Below, piece after piece: positions 51,416 to 60,305 of a DNA stretch of 64,000 nt. The DNA lies in contig NZ_SOAM01000003.1 in the NCBI RefSeq assembly GCF_004364555.1, positions 124,001 to 188,000 of the forward strand, given 5' to 3'. The position numbers were made by a program, and so were the translations under genes. A model generated the notes under the pieces. It was not told where the DNA came from, did not search any database, and saw nothing but the letters and a program-made list of their open reading frames with translations. Each line of letters begins with the position of its first letter. Position 1 is the first letter of the stretch. The DNA is from Amnibacterium kyonggiense (GTDB taxonomy: Bacteria; Actinomycetota; Actinomycetes; Actinomycetales; Microbacteriaceae).

Positions 51416-52414
51416 CTACTCGTCCTCGAGGATCGAGTCCGGCTGGATGTCGATCTTCGCGCCGGTCAGCTTCGCGGCGAGTCGGGCGTTCTGCCCCTCC
51501 TTGCCGATCGCGAGCGACAGCTGGTAGTCGGGCACGAGCGCCCGCACGGCCTTCGAGCCCTTGTCGAGGACGAAGGCGCTCGTCACGCGAGCCGGGGACA
51601 GGGCGTTCGCCACGAACGTCGCGAGGTCGTCGGCGTGGTCGACGATGTCGATCTTCTCCCCGCCGAGCTCCGCGGACACCGCCCGCACGCGCGCGCCGAG
51701 CTCGCCGATCGCGGCGCCCTTCGCGTTGATCCCGGGCTGCGTGGCGCGGACGGCGACCTTCGACCGGTGGCCGGCCTCCCGGGCCATCGCCGTGATCTCG
51801 ACGAGGCCGGACGCGATCTCGGGCACCTCCAGCGCGAAGAGGCGCCGGACGAGCGCCGGGTGGGTCCGCGAGACCGTGATCGAAGGTCCCTTCGGGCCGC
51901 GGGAGACGCTCGTCACGTAGACGCGGATGCGCTCGCCGTGCGTGTACGTCTCGCCGGGCACCTGCTCCTCGGGCGGGAGGATCGCCTCGATGGACCCCAG
52001 GTCGACGTGGACCATCCGCGGGTTCGGCCCCTGCTGGATGACGCCCGCGATGATGTCGCCCTCGCGGCCCTTGAACTCGCCGAGCACGCGCTCGTCGCCG
52101 AGGTCGCGAAGGCGCTGGTTGATGACCTGCTTCGCCGCGAACGCGGCGACCCGACCGAAGTCGTGGGGGTCGTCGACGGCCTCGCCGACCTGCTCCCCCT
52201 CCTCGTCGAGCTCCGGCACGAAGACGGAGACGCGGCCCGACTTGCGGTCGATCTCGACGCGCGGCTGCGGGGTGCCCGCCGGAGCGTGCTCGGGGCGGCC
52301 CGTGTGCTTCAGGTAGGCCGTGAGGATCGCGGCCTCGATGATGCGGACGAGCTCGTCGAACGGGATCTCCCGCTCGCGCTCCATGAGCCGAAGGACGGCG
52401 AGGTCGATCTCCAT
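51416..52414 (-). CDS. nusA: Transcription termination/antitermination factor NusA
   Basis: A 332-residue factor binding RNA polymerase and nascent RNA. The N-terminal domain is EIDLAVLRLMEREREIPFDELVRIIEAAILTAYLKHTG. The S1 domain has GDIIAGVIQQGPNPRMVHVDLGSIEAILP. The two KH domains carry RVYVTSVSRGPKGPSITVSRTHP, QPGINAKGAAIGELGARVRAV and LSLAIGKEGQNARLAAKLTG. It lacks the C-terminal acidic repeats of E. coli NusA, as in other actinobacteria. The ATG at 52414 has GGGAG seven bases upstream. The upstream neighbour is not rimP but a divergent NIPSNAP gene. Confidence 0.97.
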   Translation of the reverse strand: MEIDLAVLRLMEREREIPFDELVRIIEAAILTAYLKHTGRPEHAPAGTPQPRVEIDRKSGRVSVFVPELDEEGEQVGEAVDDPHDFGRVAAFAAKQVINQRLRDLGDERVLGEFKGREGDIIAGVIQQGPNPRMVHVDLGSIEAILPPEEQVPGETYTHGERIRVYVTSVSRGPKGPSITVSRTHPALVRRLFALEVPEIASGLVEITAMAREAGHRSKVAVRATQPGINAKGAAIGELGARVRAVSAELGGEKIDIVDHADDLATFVANALSPARVTSAFVLDKGSKAVRALVPDYQLSLAIGKEGQNARLAAKLTGAKIDIQPDSILEDE

Positions 52415-52496
52415 CGGGCGCTCCCTCGTCTCCATCCGCCCGCGTTTCGAGCCCCCTTACGCTAGCAGCGCCTGATCGAGCACCTGGAGGACGGCC

Positions 52497-52805
52497 ATGA
52501 GCGAGGGACGCACGGTGCAGCTGCGCCGCTACCGGATCGTGGACGGGGAGCTCGAGGCGTTCCTCCACTGGTGGCGCGGACGGCTCCTGCCCGCACGGCA
52601 GGCGTACGGGTTCACCCTCGAGAGCGCGTTCGTCGTGCCCGAGACCGACGAGTTCGTCTGGGCGGTGTCGGCGGAGGGCGACGCGGCGGCCTTCGCGCGC
52701 CTCGACGCCGCATGGGTGGCCTCCCCCGAGCGCGCCGCCGCGTTCGAGGGCGTGCCGCAGCGGGTCGCGTCGATGGACCTCCGGATCGCGGTCCCCGCGA
52801 TCTGA
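52497..52805 (+). CDS. NIPSNAP-family small protein
   Basis: A 102-residue ferredoxin-like alpha/beta-barrel protein of the NIPSNAP group. VQLRRYRIVDGELEAFLHWWRGRLLPARQAYGF, the strand EFVWAVSAEG and ERAAAFEGVP fit the pattern. Members are dimeric; their function is poorly defined. TGGAGG lies six bases before the ATG. TACGCT at 52458-52463 is a candidate -10. It occupies the expected rimP slot but on the opposite strand. Confidence 0.85.
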   Translation: MSEGRTVQLRRYRIVDGELEAFLHWWRGRLLPARQAYGFTLESAFVVPETDEFVWAVSAEGDAAAFARLDAAWVASPERAAAFEGVPQRVASMDLRIAVPAI

Positions 52806-52826
52806 GGCCCTGTCGGAGCGCGGCGC

Positions 52827-52839
52827 TACCGTGCGCGGC
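52827..52839 (+). promoter_or_regulatory. Leaderless promoter -10 of sbcD
   Basis: TACCGT at 52827-52832 with seven bases to ATG. It overlaps the alternative GTG at 52831, ruling that start out. Confidence 0.5.
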
Positions 52840-53994
52840 ATGCGCCTGCTCCACACCTCCGACTGGCACATCGGCCGCACCTTCCACGGGCACGCGACGC
52901 TCGATGCGCTCCGCGGCGTGCTGCTGGAGCTGGCGGCGGCGGTCCGGCGCGAGCACGTGGACGCGGTGCTCGTCGCGGGCGACGTGTTCGACTCCGCGAC
53001 GCCGGCCGCGGCCGCGTTCGAGCTGTTCGAGGAGGCCGTCCTGGCGATCCGCGCGGCGGGCGCCGACGTGGTCATGACGAGCGGGAACCACGACTCCGCC
53101 GCCCGCCTCGGGCACCAGGCGCCGTTCGCGGCGGCCGGCGGCGTGCACGTCCGCACCCGCGCGGACGCGCTGGACCGCCCGGTCGTCCTGCGGGACGAGC
53201 ACGGGGAGGTCGACGTCTACGGCATCCCCTACCTCGAGCCGCTGCTGCTCGGGGAGCGCACCCACGCGGCCGCGCTCGGCGCCGCGATGGACCGGGTGCG
53301 GACCGCCGCGGCCGAACGCGGGAACCGCAGCGTCGTGCTCGCCCACTGCTTCGCCAGCACGGGCGTCGTCCCGCAGGCGGCCGGCGGCGAGCGCGACATC
53401 ACGGCCGGCGGGCTCGACATCGTGCCGTCGTCCGTGTTCGACGCCACGGACGCGGCGCGCATCGACTACGTCGCGCTGGGGCACCTCCATTCGCGGGTGA
53501 GGCTCGCCGAGCGCGTCCGTTACGCGGGCGCCCCGCTGCACTACTCCTTCGGCGAGACGTCGCCGGTCCGCGGCGCGTGGCTGGTCGACCTCGACGCGGA
53601 GGGCCTCGCGGACGCGGCGTGGCTCGACCTGCCGGTCCCCCGCAGGCTGACGGAGATCACCGGCCCGCTCGACCGGCTGCTCGAGGACGAGTCGCTGGCC
53701 GGGGCCGAGCAGGACTGGGTGCAGGCCGTGCTCACCGACCCCGTCCGGCAGCAGGACGCGATGGCGCGGCTCCGGGAGCGCTTCCCCCACGTCGCCAAGC
53801 TCGAGCACCGGCCGGAGGGCGTGCGGCCGGCGGACGCGCGCAGCTACGGCGAGCGCACCGCGGGTCTGCCGGACGCGGCACTGATCGCCGGCTTCCTCGA
53901 GCACGTGCGCGCCGGCGCCGGGCCGTCTGACGCGGAGAGCGCCCTCGTCGCCGAGGTGCTGTCGACGGTCGCGGCGGCGGAGCGGGCCGCGTGA
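52840..53994 (+). CDS. sbcD: Exonuclease subunit SbcD (Mre11 homologue)
   Basis: A 384-residue manganese-dependent nuclease subunit. The phosphoesterase motifs are LLHTSDWHIGRTFHG, VLVAGDVFDS, MTSGNHDS, VLAHCF and VALGHLHSRVRL. The C-terminal capping domain is present. With SbcC it processes DNA ends and hairpins. Its stop overlaps the sbcC GTG by four bases. In this genome the complex coexists with Ku/LigD repair encoded at 21-24 kb. Confidence 0.96.
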   Translation: MRLLHTSDWHIGRTFHGHATLDALRGVLLELAAAVRREHVDAVLVAGDVFDSATPAAAAFELFEEAVLAIRAAGADVVMTSGNHDSAARLGHQAPFAAAGGVHVRTRADALDRPVVLRDEHGEVDVYGIPYLEPLLLGERTHAAALGAAMDRVRTAAAERGNRSVVLAHCFASTGVVPQAAGGERDITAGGLDIVPSSVFDATDAARIDYVALGHLHSRVRLAERVRYAGAPLHYSFGETSPVRGAWLVDLDAEGLADAAWLDLPVPRRLTEITGPLDRLLEDESLAGAEQDWVQAVLTDPVRQQDAMARLRERFPHVAKLEHRPEGVRPADARSYGERTAGLPDAALIAGFLEHVRAGAGPSDAESALVAEVLSTVAAAERAA

Positions 53995-56930
53995 GGATCG
54001 AGCGCCTCCGCATCGTCGGCTTCGGGCCGTTCGCCGACGAGCAGGAGATCGACTTCGCCCCGCTCGACGAGGCGGGCCTCTTCCTCATCACCGGGCGGAC
54101 CGGCAGCGGCAAGTCGAGCATCCTCGACGCGATCTGCTTCGCGCTCTACGGCACGGCCCCCCGTTACGACGGCGCCCAGGCGCGGCTGCGCAGCGACTAC
54201 GCGGAGCTCGGGACGCCGACGACGGTCACGCTCGAGCTGGTGGCGGGCGGCGAGCGGTGGCGGGTCGTCCGCTCCCCCGAGTACGAGCGCCCGAAGCAGC
54301 GCGGCTCCGGCACGACGAGGGAGCCGCAGGCCGCGACGCTCGAGCGGTGGGACGGGGCGGACTGGATCGGCGTCGCCGCGCGGCCGGTCGACGTCGCCGA
54401 GCACCTCGGCCCGATCCTGCAGCTGACGCGCGAGCAGTTCCTGCAGGTCATCCTCCTCGCGCAGGGCCGGTTCCAGGAGTTCCTCAAGGCGCGGACCGAC
54501 GAGCGGCTCGGGCTGCTCCGCGCACTGTTCGGCACCGAGCGGTTCCAGCGCTTCGAGGCGGAGGTCGCCGAGCGGGCGAAGGCGCTCGAGCAGGCCGTGG
54601 CGGCGCGCGCCGCGACGATGCGCGCGGACGTCGTCCGGCTCGCGGCGCTCGCCGAGGAGGAGGCGCCCGACCGCGACGAGCCGACCTGGGCGGCGGCGGT
54701 CGCCGCGCGGCTGGCGGACGGGACGGCGGCGCTCGCGCGGGACGCCGAGGCCGCGCGGGCGGGGTTCGCGACCGCGGACCGCGCCGCTGCCGAGGCGGTC
54801 GCGATCGCCGACCGGCAGCGGCGGCGGGCCGCGTCGCGGGCGGCCCTCGAGCGGCTCGAGGCGCGGCGCCCGGAGGTCGACCGGCTCCGCACCCGGATCG
54901 CGGCGGCGGTCGCGGCGCTGCCCGTGCTGCCGGCCGTGGAGGCGGCGGACCGGGCCGCTGCGGAGGTCCTCGCCGCGGACCGCGCGGTGGCCGCTGCGCG
55001 CGGCCCCCTCGGCGGTGACGTCGAGGACCCCGCCGGCGAGGGGGCGGTGCTCGACGGCCTCCTCGGCGCGCTCGACGAGCGGCTCGCCGAGGAGCGGTCG
55101 CTGCCGGGGCTGGAGGCCGAGGCGGCCGCCGCCGACCGCGCCCGCGCCGCGGCCCTCGTCGCGCTCGCCGCCCTCATCGACGAGTCGGCCGCCCTGCCCG
55201 AGCGCCGCAGCGCCATTCAGGAGCAGCGGCTCGCGGCCGAGACCGTGGCGGCGGGCGGGCCGGCCGCGGAGGGCGAGCTCGTCCGCCTCCGACGCGTGGC
55301 CGAGGCGCTGGACGCGGTCGACCGCGCGCGGGCCGCCCTGTCCGCCGCCGAGGTGCGCCAGGAGCGCGCGCTGGCCGCCGAGCAGGAGGCGATCGCGCGG
55401 ACCCGCGCCCTCATCGCCGCCCGCCTCGCCGGCGCGGCCGGGCTGCTCGCGGCCGATCTGCATCCCGGGGAGGCGTGCCCGGTCTGCGGCTCGGCCGAGC
55501 ACCCGGCCCCGGCCTCCCACGACGCGGCGACGCCCGACGACGCGGCGGTCGCGACGGCGGAGCAGGGCCAGGCGCGCGCGGCCGAAGGACGGGCCGCAGC
55601 CGGCGCCGAGGCGTCCGCGGCCCGGGCTGCGCTCGCTGCGGCCGAGGCGGCGACCGGCGGCGCGACCCGCGAGGACACCGTCGCCGCTCTCGAGACCGCC
55701 GCGCGCGCGATGCGGGCGGCGTCGAACGCCGCAGCCCGGCGGGACGCCGCCGCCGCGGAGCTGGAGCGACTGGAGGCGCGCGTCGCCGAGCTGGACCGGG
55801 CGATCGCCGCGGCCCGCGCCGCCCTCGAGCAGCGGACCACCGGGGCGACGGCGGCGCGCGGGGCGCTCGACGCGGCGCGCGCCCGGGTCGCCGCGGCGCT
55901 CGAGGGCGCGCCGACGATCGCCGCCCGCGTCGCGGTGCTGCGCGCGCGGCGAGACGCCCTCCGGGCGGCCGAGGACGCGGCACGGCGCCGCGCCGGCGCG
56001 ACGGTCGCCGCGGCGGACGCGGCCGCGCGGCTGGAGCGCGCGCTGGCGGAGGCCGGCATCGAGGACGTCGCAGCGGCGCGTGCGGCGGCGCTCCCGTCCG
56101 CCGAGCGCACCGCCCTCGAGCAGCGGGTGCGGGCGTGGGAGGCGGAGCGGGACGGCGCGAACGCCCAGCTCGCCGATCGGGACGTCGCGGGCGCACCCGA
56201 CGAGCCGGCCGACGTCGCCGGCACCGAGGCGGCGAAGCGCGCGGCGCTCGAGCAGCGCGACGCGACGGCGGAGCGGCTCACCGCGGCCCGGTCGCGTGCC
56301 GCGGCGGCGACGGAGCTCGCCCGGGCGATCGAGCGGATCCACGCGAGCACGGCGGAGGATCGCGGCCGCCTCGAGGTCGTCGGGCCGCTCGCGGAGGTCG
56401 TCCGCGGCGGCGGCACGAACGCCCTCCGGATGCGACTCGAGAGCTACGTGCTCGCCGCGCGCCTCGAGCAGATCGTCGCCGCCGCGAACGTCCGGCTCGC
56501 GGCGATGACGGACGGCCGCTTCACGCTGCAGCACGACGACGGGCCCGCCTACCGCGGCGCGAGGAGCGGCCTCGGCCTCGAGGTGCTCGACGAGCACACC
56601 GGCCGCCCGCGTCCCGTGGCCTCGCTGTCCGGCGGTGAGACCTTCCTCGCCTCCCTCGCGCTCGCGCTGGGGCTCGCCGAGGTGGTGTCGGCGGAGGCCG
56701 GCGGCGTGCGGCTCGACACGCTGTTCGTCGATGAGGGCTTCGGCTCGCTCGACCGCCGCACGCTGGACACGGCGATGGAGACGCTCGACTCCCTTCGCGC
56801 CGGCGGCCGCACGGTGGGCCTGATCAGCCACGTCGAGGCGATGCAGGAGGACATCCCCGCCGGGCTGCACGTCGAGCGCCTCCCCGACGGCTCGAGCGCC
56901 GTGCGGTCCCGGATCCCCAGCCGCGTCTGA
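53991..56930 (+). CDS. sbcC: SMC-family ATPase SbcC (Rad50 homologue)
   Basis: A 979-residue ABC ATPase of the SbcCD nuclease complex. The N-lobe has RIVGFGPFADEQEIDFAPLDEAGLFLITG and Walker A GRTGSGKSSILDAICFALYG. Long alanine/arginine-rich coiled coils flank the zinc hook C-P-V-C-G near residue 497. The C-lobe has the ABC signature LSGGETFLASLALALGLAE and Walker B LDTLFVDEGFGSLD. The GTG start overlaps the sbcD stop (GTGA). Very low-complexity coiled-coil coding makes many false frames on the opposite strand. Confidence 0.96.
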   Translation: MRIERLRIVGFGPFADEQEIDFAPLDEAGLFLITGRTGSGKSSILDAICFALYGTAPRYDGAQARLRSDYAELGTPTTVTLELVAGGERWRVVRSPEYERPKQRGSGTTREPQAATLERWDGADWIGVAARPVDVAEHLGPILQLTREQFLQVILLAQGRFQEFLKARTDERLGLLRALFGTERFQRFEAEVAERAKALEQAVAARAATMRADVVRLAALAEEEAPDRDEPTWAAAVAARLADGTAALARDAEAARAGFATADRAAAEAVAIADRQRRRAASRAALERLEARRPEVDRLRTRIAAAVAALPVLPAVEAADRAAAEVLAADRAVAAARGPLGGDVEDPAGEGAVLDGLLGALDERLAEERSLPGLEAEAAAADRARAAALVALAALIDESAALPERRSAIQEQRLAAETVAAGGPAAEGELVRLRRVAEALDAVDRARAALSAAEVRQERALAAEQEAIARTRALIAARLAGAAGLLAADLHPGEACPVCGSAEHPAPASHDAATPDDAAVATAEQGQARAAEGRAAAGAEASAARAALAAAEAATGGATREDTVAALETAARAMRAASNAAARRDAAAAELERLEARVAELDRAIAAARAALEQRTTGATAARGALDAARARVAAALEGAPTIAARVAVLRARRDALRAAEDAARRRAGATVAAADAAARLERALAEAGIEDVAAARAAALPSAERTALEQRVRAWEAERDGANAQLADRDVAGAPDEPADVAGTEAAKRAALEQRDATAERLTAARSRAAAATELARAIERIHASTAEDRGRLEVVGPLAEVVRGGGTNALRMRLESYVLAARLEQIVAAANVRLAAMTDGRFTLQHDDGPAYRGARSGLGLEVLDEHTGRPRPVASLSGGETFLASLALALGLAEVVSAEAGGVRLDTLFVDEGFGSLDRRTLDTAMETLDSLRAGGRTVGLISHVEAMQEDIPAGLHVERLPDGSSAVRSRIPSRV

Positions 56931-56943
56931 GCGGGCGTCCGGT

Positions 56944-57741
56944 TCAGCCGAGGTCGAAGAGATCGGCGAGCACCCGCGCGACACCGTCGTCGTCGTTGCC
57001 GGGTGCCCGGCCCGCCGCCGCGGCGATCGCCGCCGGGTGGGCATCCGCAACCGCGTAGGACCGTCCCGCCCACGCGAGCATCGGCGCGTCGTTCGGCATG
57101 TCGCCGAAGGCGACGACGTCCACCGGGTCGACGTCGAGCCGCGCGGCGAGGAGCGCGAGGGTCGACGCCTTCGTCACCCCGTCCGCGCTGAGCTCGACGA
57201 GTCCGGAGCGGTCGGACGCCGTCACCTCCGCATCCCGGACGGCGGCCGTCACGACGGCGCGGAAGGCGTCCGGCGGCAGCGAGCTCCGCGCCATGAGCTT
57301 GAGGACGTCGTCCTCCCGCACGAGGTCCTCGACCGGCCCGACCGGTGAGCCGGGCGGCGCGGGCGTCCGCTCGACGAACGCGGACTCCTTCGCGAACCCG
57401 GAGAGCCCCTCGAGGGCGAACACCGCGCCCGGAGCGGCGGCGCGGATCGCCGCGACGGCGGCGAGGGCGACGGGCGCGGGCATCGTCCGGGCCAGCTCGA
57501 CCTCTTCGCGGTGCAGGTGGAGGAGCACCGCGCCGTTCGAGCAGACGACCAGCCCGTGCCCGCCCACCGCGTCCGCGAGCTCGGCGATCCAGCGGATCGG
57601 GCGGGCCGTCACGAACACGACGGGGACGCCGCGGGCGTCGAGCTCGGCGAGCACCGCCGCGGTCCGCGCGGACACCGTGCCGTCGGACCGCAGCAGCGTG
57701 CCGTCGAGGTCGGTGGCGACCAGGCGCGGGGCGCGCCTCAT
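56944..57741 (-). CDS. HAD-superfamily Cof-type phosphatase
   Basis: A 265-residue hydrolase. Motif I is LVATDLDGTLLRSDG with the nucleophile aspartate. VVFVTARPIRWIAELA gives motif II, GVTKASTLALLAARL carries the motif III lysine, and VVAFGDMPNDAPML gives motif IV. The C2 cap places it in the Cof/YidA subgroup acting on sugar phosphates or flavin nucleotides. Its ATG overlaps the stop of the upstream 54-residue membrane peptide. Confidence 0.93.
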   Translation of the reverse strand: MRRAPRLVATDLDGTLLRSDGTVSARTAAVLAELDARGVPVVFVTARPIRWIAELADAVGGHGLVVCSNGAVLLHLHREEVELARTMPAPVALAAVAAIRAAAPGAVFALEGLSGFAKESAFVERTPAPPGSPVGPVEDLVREDDVLKLMARSSLPPDAFRAVVTAAVRDAEVTASDRSGLVELSADGVTKASTLALLAARLDVDPVDVVAFGDMPNDAPMLAWAGRSYAVADAHPAAIAAAAGRAPGNDDDGVARVLADLFDLG

Positions 57742-57902
57742 CCGCTCGGCGTCGTGGTGGCGCAGACCGCCGGGGACGCGGACGGCGTCGGCGAGCAGCT
57801 CGGCCGCGGCGCCGGGGCGTCGAGCGCCCCGAACGCGATCGCGATCACGACGACCGCGACGACGAGGACCGCCGCCCAGACGACGGGCGGGACGCGGGAC
57901 AC
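57738..57902 (-). CDS. Small single-pass membrane peptide (54 residues)
   Basis: A GTG two bases after the proS stop opens a 54-codon frame starting MSRVPPVVWAAVLVV. Residues 7-24 are strongly hydrophobic, followed by a Pro/Ser/Thr-rich outer part PAPRPSCSPTPSASPAVC with two cysteines. The stop overlaps the HAD ATG (ATGA). Tight packing on both sides, and the topology, argue for a real gene. No family recognised; the Ser/Pro tail suggests a secreted or wall-facing segment. Confidence 0.68.
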   Translation of the reverse strand: MSRVPPVVWAAVLVVAVVVIAIAFGALDAPAPRPSCSPTPSASPAVCATTTPSG

Positions 57903-57904
57903 GG

Positions 57905-59680
57905 TCAGCCCTGGACGGCGGCGGCGACCCGGTCGACGACGGTCGTCAGCGGCTCCTGGGTGCGCTCGCCCGACGCGCGGTCGAGCACCTCGACGACACC
58001 CTCCGCTAGCCCGCGGCCCACGATCACGACCGTCGGCACGCCGATCAGCTCCGCGTCCTTGAACTTCACGCCGGGTGAGAGGCGGCGGTCGTCGACGAGC
58101 ACGTCGACACCGCGCAGCTCCAGCTCGCGGCCGATGCGCTCGGCCTCCTCGAACACGGCCTCGTCCTTGCCCGCGGGCACGACGGCGACGTCGAAGGGGG
58201 CGACGGACCGCGGCCAGGCGAGCCCGGCCTCGTCCGAGTTCGACTCCGCGATGAGCGCCATGACGCGGCTCACGCCGATGCCGTAGGAGCCCATGGTCAC
58301 GGTGACGAGCTTCCCGTTGCGGTCGAGGACCTGCAGGCCCAGCGCCTCCGCGTACTTCCTGCCGAGCGCGAAGACGTGCCCGAGCTCGGTGCCGCGCGCG
58401 AGCTCGACCGGCCCGGAGCCGTCGGGCGCGGGGTCGCCGGCGCGGACCTCAGCGACCTCCGCGACGCCGTCCGCCACGAAGTCGCGGCCCGCCACGAGCG
58501 AGAGCACGTGCCGCTCGGGCTCGTTCGCCCCGGTGACCCAGGCGGTGCCGTCGACGACGCGGGGATCGACGAGGAACCGCACGCCGCTCGTCGACTCGGT
58601 GCCGAGCACGGGGCCGGCGGCGGACCAGGGGCCGATGTAGCCCTTCACGAGCTCGGGGTGCGCCGCGAAGTCCTCGTCGGTCGCCGTGTCGACGGCCGCG
58701 GGGAAGAACGTCGCCTCGGCGCGCTTCAGGTCGGCCTCGCGATCGCCGGGGATGCCGACGACGACGAGCTCCCGCTCGCCGCTCGTGTGCGTGAGGGCGA
58801 GGACGACGTTCTTGAGGGTGTCGCCCGCGGCCCAGGGCCGGCCGTCCTCGCGGGGGTGCCGCTCGTTCAGCAGGTCGACGAGCGTCGCGATCGTCGGGGT
58901 GTCCGGGGAGTCGAACGCGGTCGCGGCCGCCTGCCCGGCGACCTCGCGGGGCGCGGGCGCCAGCGTGCGGAACGCCTCGACGTTCGCGGCGTAGCCGCCG
59001 GCGGAGCGCACGAACGTGTCGTCGCCGATGGGCGTCGGGTGCAGGAACTCCTCGCTGCGGGACCCGCCCATCGCGCCGGCGTGCGCCGAGACGATGGCGT
59101 ACTCGAGCCCGAGCCGCGCGAAGATCCGCTCGTACGCGGCCCGCTGCAGGTCGTAGGAGGCGTCGAGCCCCTCGTCGTCGACGTCGAACGAGTACGCGTC
59201 CTTCATCGTGAACTCGCGGCCGCGCATGAGCCCGGCGCGGGGCCGCGCCTCGTCCCGGAACTTGTCCTGGATCTGGTAGATCGACAGCGGCAGGTCCTTG
59301 TACGACGAGTACAGGTCCTTCACGAGCAGCGCGAACGCCTCCTCGTGCGTCGGGGCGAGGACGTACTCGACGCCCTTCCGGTCCTCCAGCGTGAAGATGT
59401 CGTCGCCGTACTCGTCGTAGCGACCCGTCGTCTTGTAGGGCTCGACGGGCAGCAGCGCCGGGAAGTGGACCTCCTGCGCCCCGGCGGCCTCCATCTCCTC
59501 GCGGATGATCGCCTCGATGCGCGCCTTGACGCGCAGGCCGAGCGGCAGCCAGGCGAAGCCGCCGGGCGCGACGCGGCGGATGTAGCCGGCGCGGACGAGC
59601 AGCTTGTGGTTGCGGAACTCGGCGTCCGACGGGTCCTCGCGGAGGGTTCGGAGGAACAACCGGCTCATGCGCGTGACCAC
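57905..59680 (-). CDS. proS: Prolyl-tRNA synthetase
   Basis: A 591-residue class II synthetase charging tRNA-Pro. Motif 1 is [34 protein letters not shown]. Motif 2 is [31 protein letters not shown]. Motif 3 lies in [18 protein letters not shown]. The bacterial INS editing domain sits between motifs 2 and 3 (about residues 225-405, with [11 protein letters not shown] and [13 protein letters not shown]). The GTG at 59680 is preceded by TAGGCT eight bases away and matches the MVTR-type N-terminus of relatives. Confidence 0.97.
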   Translation of the reverse strand: MVTRMSRLFLRTLREDPSDAEFRNHKLLVRAGYIRRVAPGGFAWLPLGLRVKARIEAIIREEMEAAGAQEVHFPALLPVEPYKTTGRYDEYGDDIFTLEDRKGVEYVLAPTHEEAFALLVKDLYSSYKDLPLSIYQIQDKFRDEARPRAGLMRGREFTMKDAYSFDVDDEGLDASYDLQRAAYERIFARLGLEYAIVSAHAGAMGGSRSEEFLHPTPIGDDTFVRSAGGYAANVEAFRTLAPAPREVAGQAAATAFDSPDTPTIATLVDLLNERHPREDGRPWAAGDTLKNVVLALTHTSGERELVVVGIPGDREADLKRAEATFFPAAVDTATDEDFAAHPELVKGYIGPWSAAGPVLGTESTSGVRFLVDPRVVDGTAWVTGANEPERHVLSLVAGRDFVADGVAEVAEVRAGDPAPDGSGPVELARGTELGHVFALGRKYAEALGLQVLDRNGKLVTVTMGSYGIGVSRVMALIAESNSDEAGLAWPRSVAPFDVAVVPAGKDEAVFEEAERIGRELELRGVDVLVDDRRLSPGVKFKDAELIGVPTVVIVGRGLAEGVVEVLDRASGERTQEPLTTVVDRVAAAVQG

Positions 59681-59694
59681 GGTCCAGCAGCCTA
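59681..59694 (-). promoter_or_regulatory. Leaderless promoter -10 of proS
   Basis: TAGGCT (minus strand, 59694-59689) and eight bases to GTG. Confidence 0.45.
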
Positions 59695-59820
59695 CTGATC
59701 GGCCGGAACCGTTCCACGCGTGCGACGGCCCCGATCGGGCGGGCGATCGGGGCCGGGCGAGCGGGCGTTCGGGCCGCGCTGGACCGCCAGGCTAGGGCGG
59801 GACGCCCGTCCGCGGACCGG

Positions 59821-59852
59821 GGCGCGCCGCCCCAGTCCGGGGGCGGCGCGCC
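59821..59852. repeat. 13-bp hairpin within a divergent intergenic region
   Basis: GGCGCGCCGCCCC at 59821-59833 pairs perfectly with 59840-59852 across a 6-base loop. It lies between the divergent proS and cupin genes, so it is upstream of both and is unlikely to end either. Operator or insulator roles are possible. The rest of 59695-59863 shows nothing else. Confidence 0.55.
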
Positions 59853-59863
59853 GCTGCTCGGGA

Positions 59864-59875
59864 CAGACTGGGCCC
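59864..59875 (+). promoter_or_regulatory. Candidate leaderless promoter -10 before the cupin upstream ORF
   Basis: CAGACT at 59864-59869 with six bases to the ATG at 59876. Confidence 0.4.
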
Positions 59876-59929
59876 ATGACGACGGAGCCGACGACCGCCC
59901 GGTGGAGCACTCGAGGACCGCGGCCGTGA
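59876..59929 (+). CDS. 17-residue upstream ORF coupled to the cupin gene
   Basis: An ATG six bases after a -10-like hexamer opens a 17-residue frame, MTTEPTTARWSTRGPRP. Its TGA overlaps a GTG of the cupin frame (GTGA at 59926-59929). It may be a translational coupling leader. Alternatively it is the original N-terminus of the cupin cut off by a frameshift, since MTTEPT resembles the start of cupin relatives. Confidence 0.4.
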   Translation: MTTEPTTARWSTRGPRP

Positions 59930-60258
59930 GCGCCGGCATGGCGGTGTGGTCGGCGTCCTCGGTCGCGATCGACCTCGAGCCCGTCGGGACCGCGGAGGGC
60001 GAGCAGTTCGCCGGTGCGACGGATCTCGGCGACTTCGGCGACGGCTCGTTCGGCGTGTGGACGATCACCGAGGGCGTGTCGACGGACGTCGAAGCCGACG
60101 AGGTGTCGGTGATCCTCGCCGGCCGCGGCAGCGTCGAGGACCTCGACACGGGCGCGGTCGTGCAGCTGACCGCGGGCACGGTGCTCCGGCTCGCCGCCGG
60201 CGTCCGCACCCGCTGGACGATCACGGAGCCGATCCGGAAGGTCTACGTCGTCCGCTGA
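59926..60258 (+). CDS. Cupin-domain protein
   Basis: About 110 residues from a GTG overlapping the upstream ORF stop; the frame is open back to a GTG at 59902. The cupin barrel has GSFGVWTITEGVSTDVEADEVSVILAGRGSVED and AGTVLRLAAGVRTRWTITEPIRKVYVV, resembling the small DUF861-type cupins. No full set of metal histidines is visible. It is divergent from proS. Function unknown. Confidence 0.8.
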   Translation: MSAGMAVWSASSVAIDLEPVGTAEGEQFAGATDLGDFGDGSFGVWTITEGVSTDVEADEVSVILAGRGSVEDLDTGAVVQLTAGTVLRLAAGVRTRWTITEPIRKVYVVR

Positions 60259-60305
60259 CCCCGACCCCGATCTCGACCCGCCCCGCCGGCGACCAGCGGA
60301 ACCGG

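Noticed and set aside
53844-57050. 1068-codon frame on the minus strand opposite sbcC
   Set aside because: It mirrors the third codon position bias of sbcDC in high-GC DNA and has no recognisable domain.
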